Source: Bacteroidota bacterium
GTDB lineage: Bacteria; Bacteroidota; Bacteroidia; SpSt-205; S141-50
NCBI GenBank assembly: GCA_015490695.1
Contig: WFXK01000245.1
Coordinates: 1-7,873, forward strand
DNA: 7,873 nucleotides
Reading direction: 5' to 3'
A program made the translations under genes and the position numbers. The notes beneath the pieces were generated by a model that searched no databases, was not told the origin of the DNA, and was given only the letters and a program-made list of their open reading frames with translations. Below are positions 6,516 to 7,873 of this stretch, one piece after another. The number at the start of each line of letters is the position of its first letter. The stretch's first letter is position 1.

Positions 6516-7873
6516 TTACATAGCAGAGAAAGTGCCTTGATGCATTGCTGTTTGTAGTATTTGTTCTAATAGTGGTTGAGTGCTTTTTCCGATTTCTTCT
6601 AAGAAGGGTGTTGCATGTAACCCAATGATGAACATTAACAATGCTAAGGGTACTAATACAAGCACTTCTCTTAGGTTTAGGTCTTTTAATTGTCTATTTT
6701 CTTCATGGATAATCGTTCCGAAGAAGACTCTACGGAACATCCACAGCATATATACGGCGGCGACGATGACTCCTGCAGCCCCTAAGATGGGATAGATAGC
6801 ATGGATAGTGTCGGAGTGGAAGCTACCCAAGAGCAAGAGAAATTCCCCTACAAAGCCGTTTAATCCAGGCACACCTATGGAGGCAAAGGTTGCTACCATA
6901 AAGAAGAAGGTTAAAACAGGCATTACTTGAGCGATCCCTTGAAAGTCTTTAATCATTCGGGTGTGGCGGCGATCATAAATCATTCCAACTAATAAGAACA
7001 AAGCACCTGTAGAAAGTCCATGATTTATCATTTGTAAAACAGCGCCGTTTAATGCTTCTATGGTGAAAGCAAAAATACCCATGACGACAAAACCCATGTG
7101 TGCAACCGAAGAATAAGCAATAAGTTTTTTAACATCTTTTTGCACCATAGCGACCATACCGCCGTAAAGGATTCCAATAACCCCTAATAATGCCATTAGG
7201 TTTGCGTTTGCTACAGCTGCTGCGGGGAATAAAGGCAGGGAGAAGCGTACTAAAGCGTAAGTCCCCATTTTTAATAACAATCCTGCTAAGATGACTGACC
7301 CTGCAGTAGGTGCTTCTGTGTGTGCTAAAGGCAACCACGTATGGAACGGAAACGCAGGTACTTTAATCAAAAACGCAAAGGTAAAAGCCCAGAAAAGTAA
7401 TTGTTGTTCATCCACTGAAAAAGTATAAGAAAGGATTTTCATATAGTCTGAGGTGAAGTGTCCTGTGCTGGAAAGGTATTCTCCAACAGTCCATCCGACG
7501 TAAAGCACACCGATAAGCAGTAGTACAGAACCAACAAGGGTATAGAGGAAGAACTTAACAGCTGCTCGCACTCGCTGCTTGCCTCCCCACAAACCAATAA
7601 GAAAGTACATAGGGATGAGTCCGACTTCAAAAAAGAAGTAAAATAGCACTAAATCTAATGCCATAAATACTCCTAGTACTCCTGTTTCCAGCAACAGCAT
7701 TAAGGCATAATAACCTTTTTCATGTTCTTTAATAGAACCTGTTGAAAAGACAATAGAGAGGAAAAAGAGCAAAGTTGTTAGGAGGATTAAAAAGATAGAG
7801 AGGCCGTCTACACCTGTGATGTATTTTACATCGTATCTTCCGAAGTGGAAGCTATCTAACCAGTCGTAGGCAC
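6516..7873 (-). CDS. nuoM: NADH-quinone oxidoreductase subunit M, 5' end outside the window
   Basis: This is one of the antiporter-like proton-channel subunits in the membrane arm of respiratory complex I. The reading frame is open to the right edge, and 451 residues are visible from 7871. A TTG at 7772 is not the start, since the conserved family segment VKYITGVDGLSIFLILLTT is encoded upstream of it. By spacing against the E. coli protein about 60 N-terminal residues are missing. The charged residues of the proton path are all present: E82 (FFEVGLIP, E144 in E. coli), K170 (FLIKVPAFPFHTWLP, K234), K201 (LLLKMG, K265), H258 (SVAHMG, H322) and E343 (GFVGEF, E407); the last three keep exactly the E. 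coli spacing. The protein has many hydrophobic helices. The rest of the nuo cluster presumably lies to the right. The next gene is a heptose enzyme and not nuoN, as would be usual. Confidence 0.96.
   Translation of the reverse strand, partial: AYDWLDSFHFGRYDVKYITGVDGLSIFLILLTTLLFFLSIVFSTGSIKEHEKGYYALMLLLETGVLGVFMALDLVLFYFFFEVGLIPMYFLIGLWGGKQRVRAAVKFFLYTLVGSVLLLIGVLYVGWTVGEYLSSTGHFTSDYMKILSYTFSVDEQQLLFWAFTFAFLIKVPAFPFHTWLPLAHTEAPTAGSVILAGLLLKMGTYALVRFSLPLFPAAAVANANLMALLGVIGILYGGMVAMVQKDVKKLIAYSSVAHMGFVVMGIFAFTIEALNGAVLQMINHGLSTGALFLLVGMIYDRRHTRMIKDFQGIAQVMPVLTFFFMVATFASIGVPGLNGFVGEFLLLLGSFHSDTIHAIYPILGAAGVIVAAVYMLWMFRRVFFGTIIHEENRQLKDLNLREVLVLVPLALLMFIIGLHATPFLEEIGKSTQPLLEQILQTAMHQGTFSAM

Noticed and set aside
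6516..7772. A complete nuoM that starts at the TTG at 7772
   Set aside because: The same frame continues to the window edge and encodes conserved NuoM residues (GVDGLS), so the gene is cut by the edge and the TTG is internal.

Overview
The window is a tightly packed stretch of a bacterial chromosome. All six genes lie on the minus strand, and I see no RNA gene, mobile element, CRISPR array or strong terminator. Several traits point to the Bacteroidota, perhaps a Cytophagales-like lineage: a class A penicillin-binding protein with the long linker between its two catalytic domains that I associate with that phylum, starts without a clear Shine-Dalgarno sequence, a -7 promoter box of the TAnnTTTG type, a stand-alone heptose adenylyltransferase (so probably a Gram-negative envelope), and fairly AT-rich DNA. 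The assignment is inferred; no rRNA or single marker proves it.

In transcription order (right to left) the genes are: nuoM (5' end outside the window), the membrane proton-pumping subunit of respiratory complex I; a stand-alone D-glycero-beta-D-manno-heptose 1-phosphate adenylyltransferase (rfaE2/hldE C-terminal type) for LPS core heptose; a bifunctional glycosyltransferase/transpeptidase of the PBP1A class; an exported TPR-repeat protein; a soluble REC-GAF-histidine kinase; and tpiA, triosephosphate isomerase, which lacks only its last few codons at the left edge.

Gene spacing is 1 bp, -8 bp, 34 bp, 13 bp and 3 bp, so co-transcription is likely. The 34-bp gap carries the only good candidate for an internal promoter, which would allow the TPR-kinase-tpiA half to be expressed separately. 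No stretch over 300 bases is non-coding. The genes are mostly ordinary housekeeping types. The less ordinary points are the gene combination, the absence of nuoN after nuoM, the unpaired kinase with an N-terminal receiver domain beside tpiA, and a CxxC motif in the linker of the penicillin-binding protein. I found no convincing new defence, mobile or RNA system.
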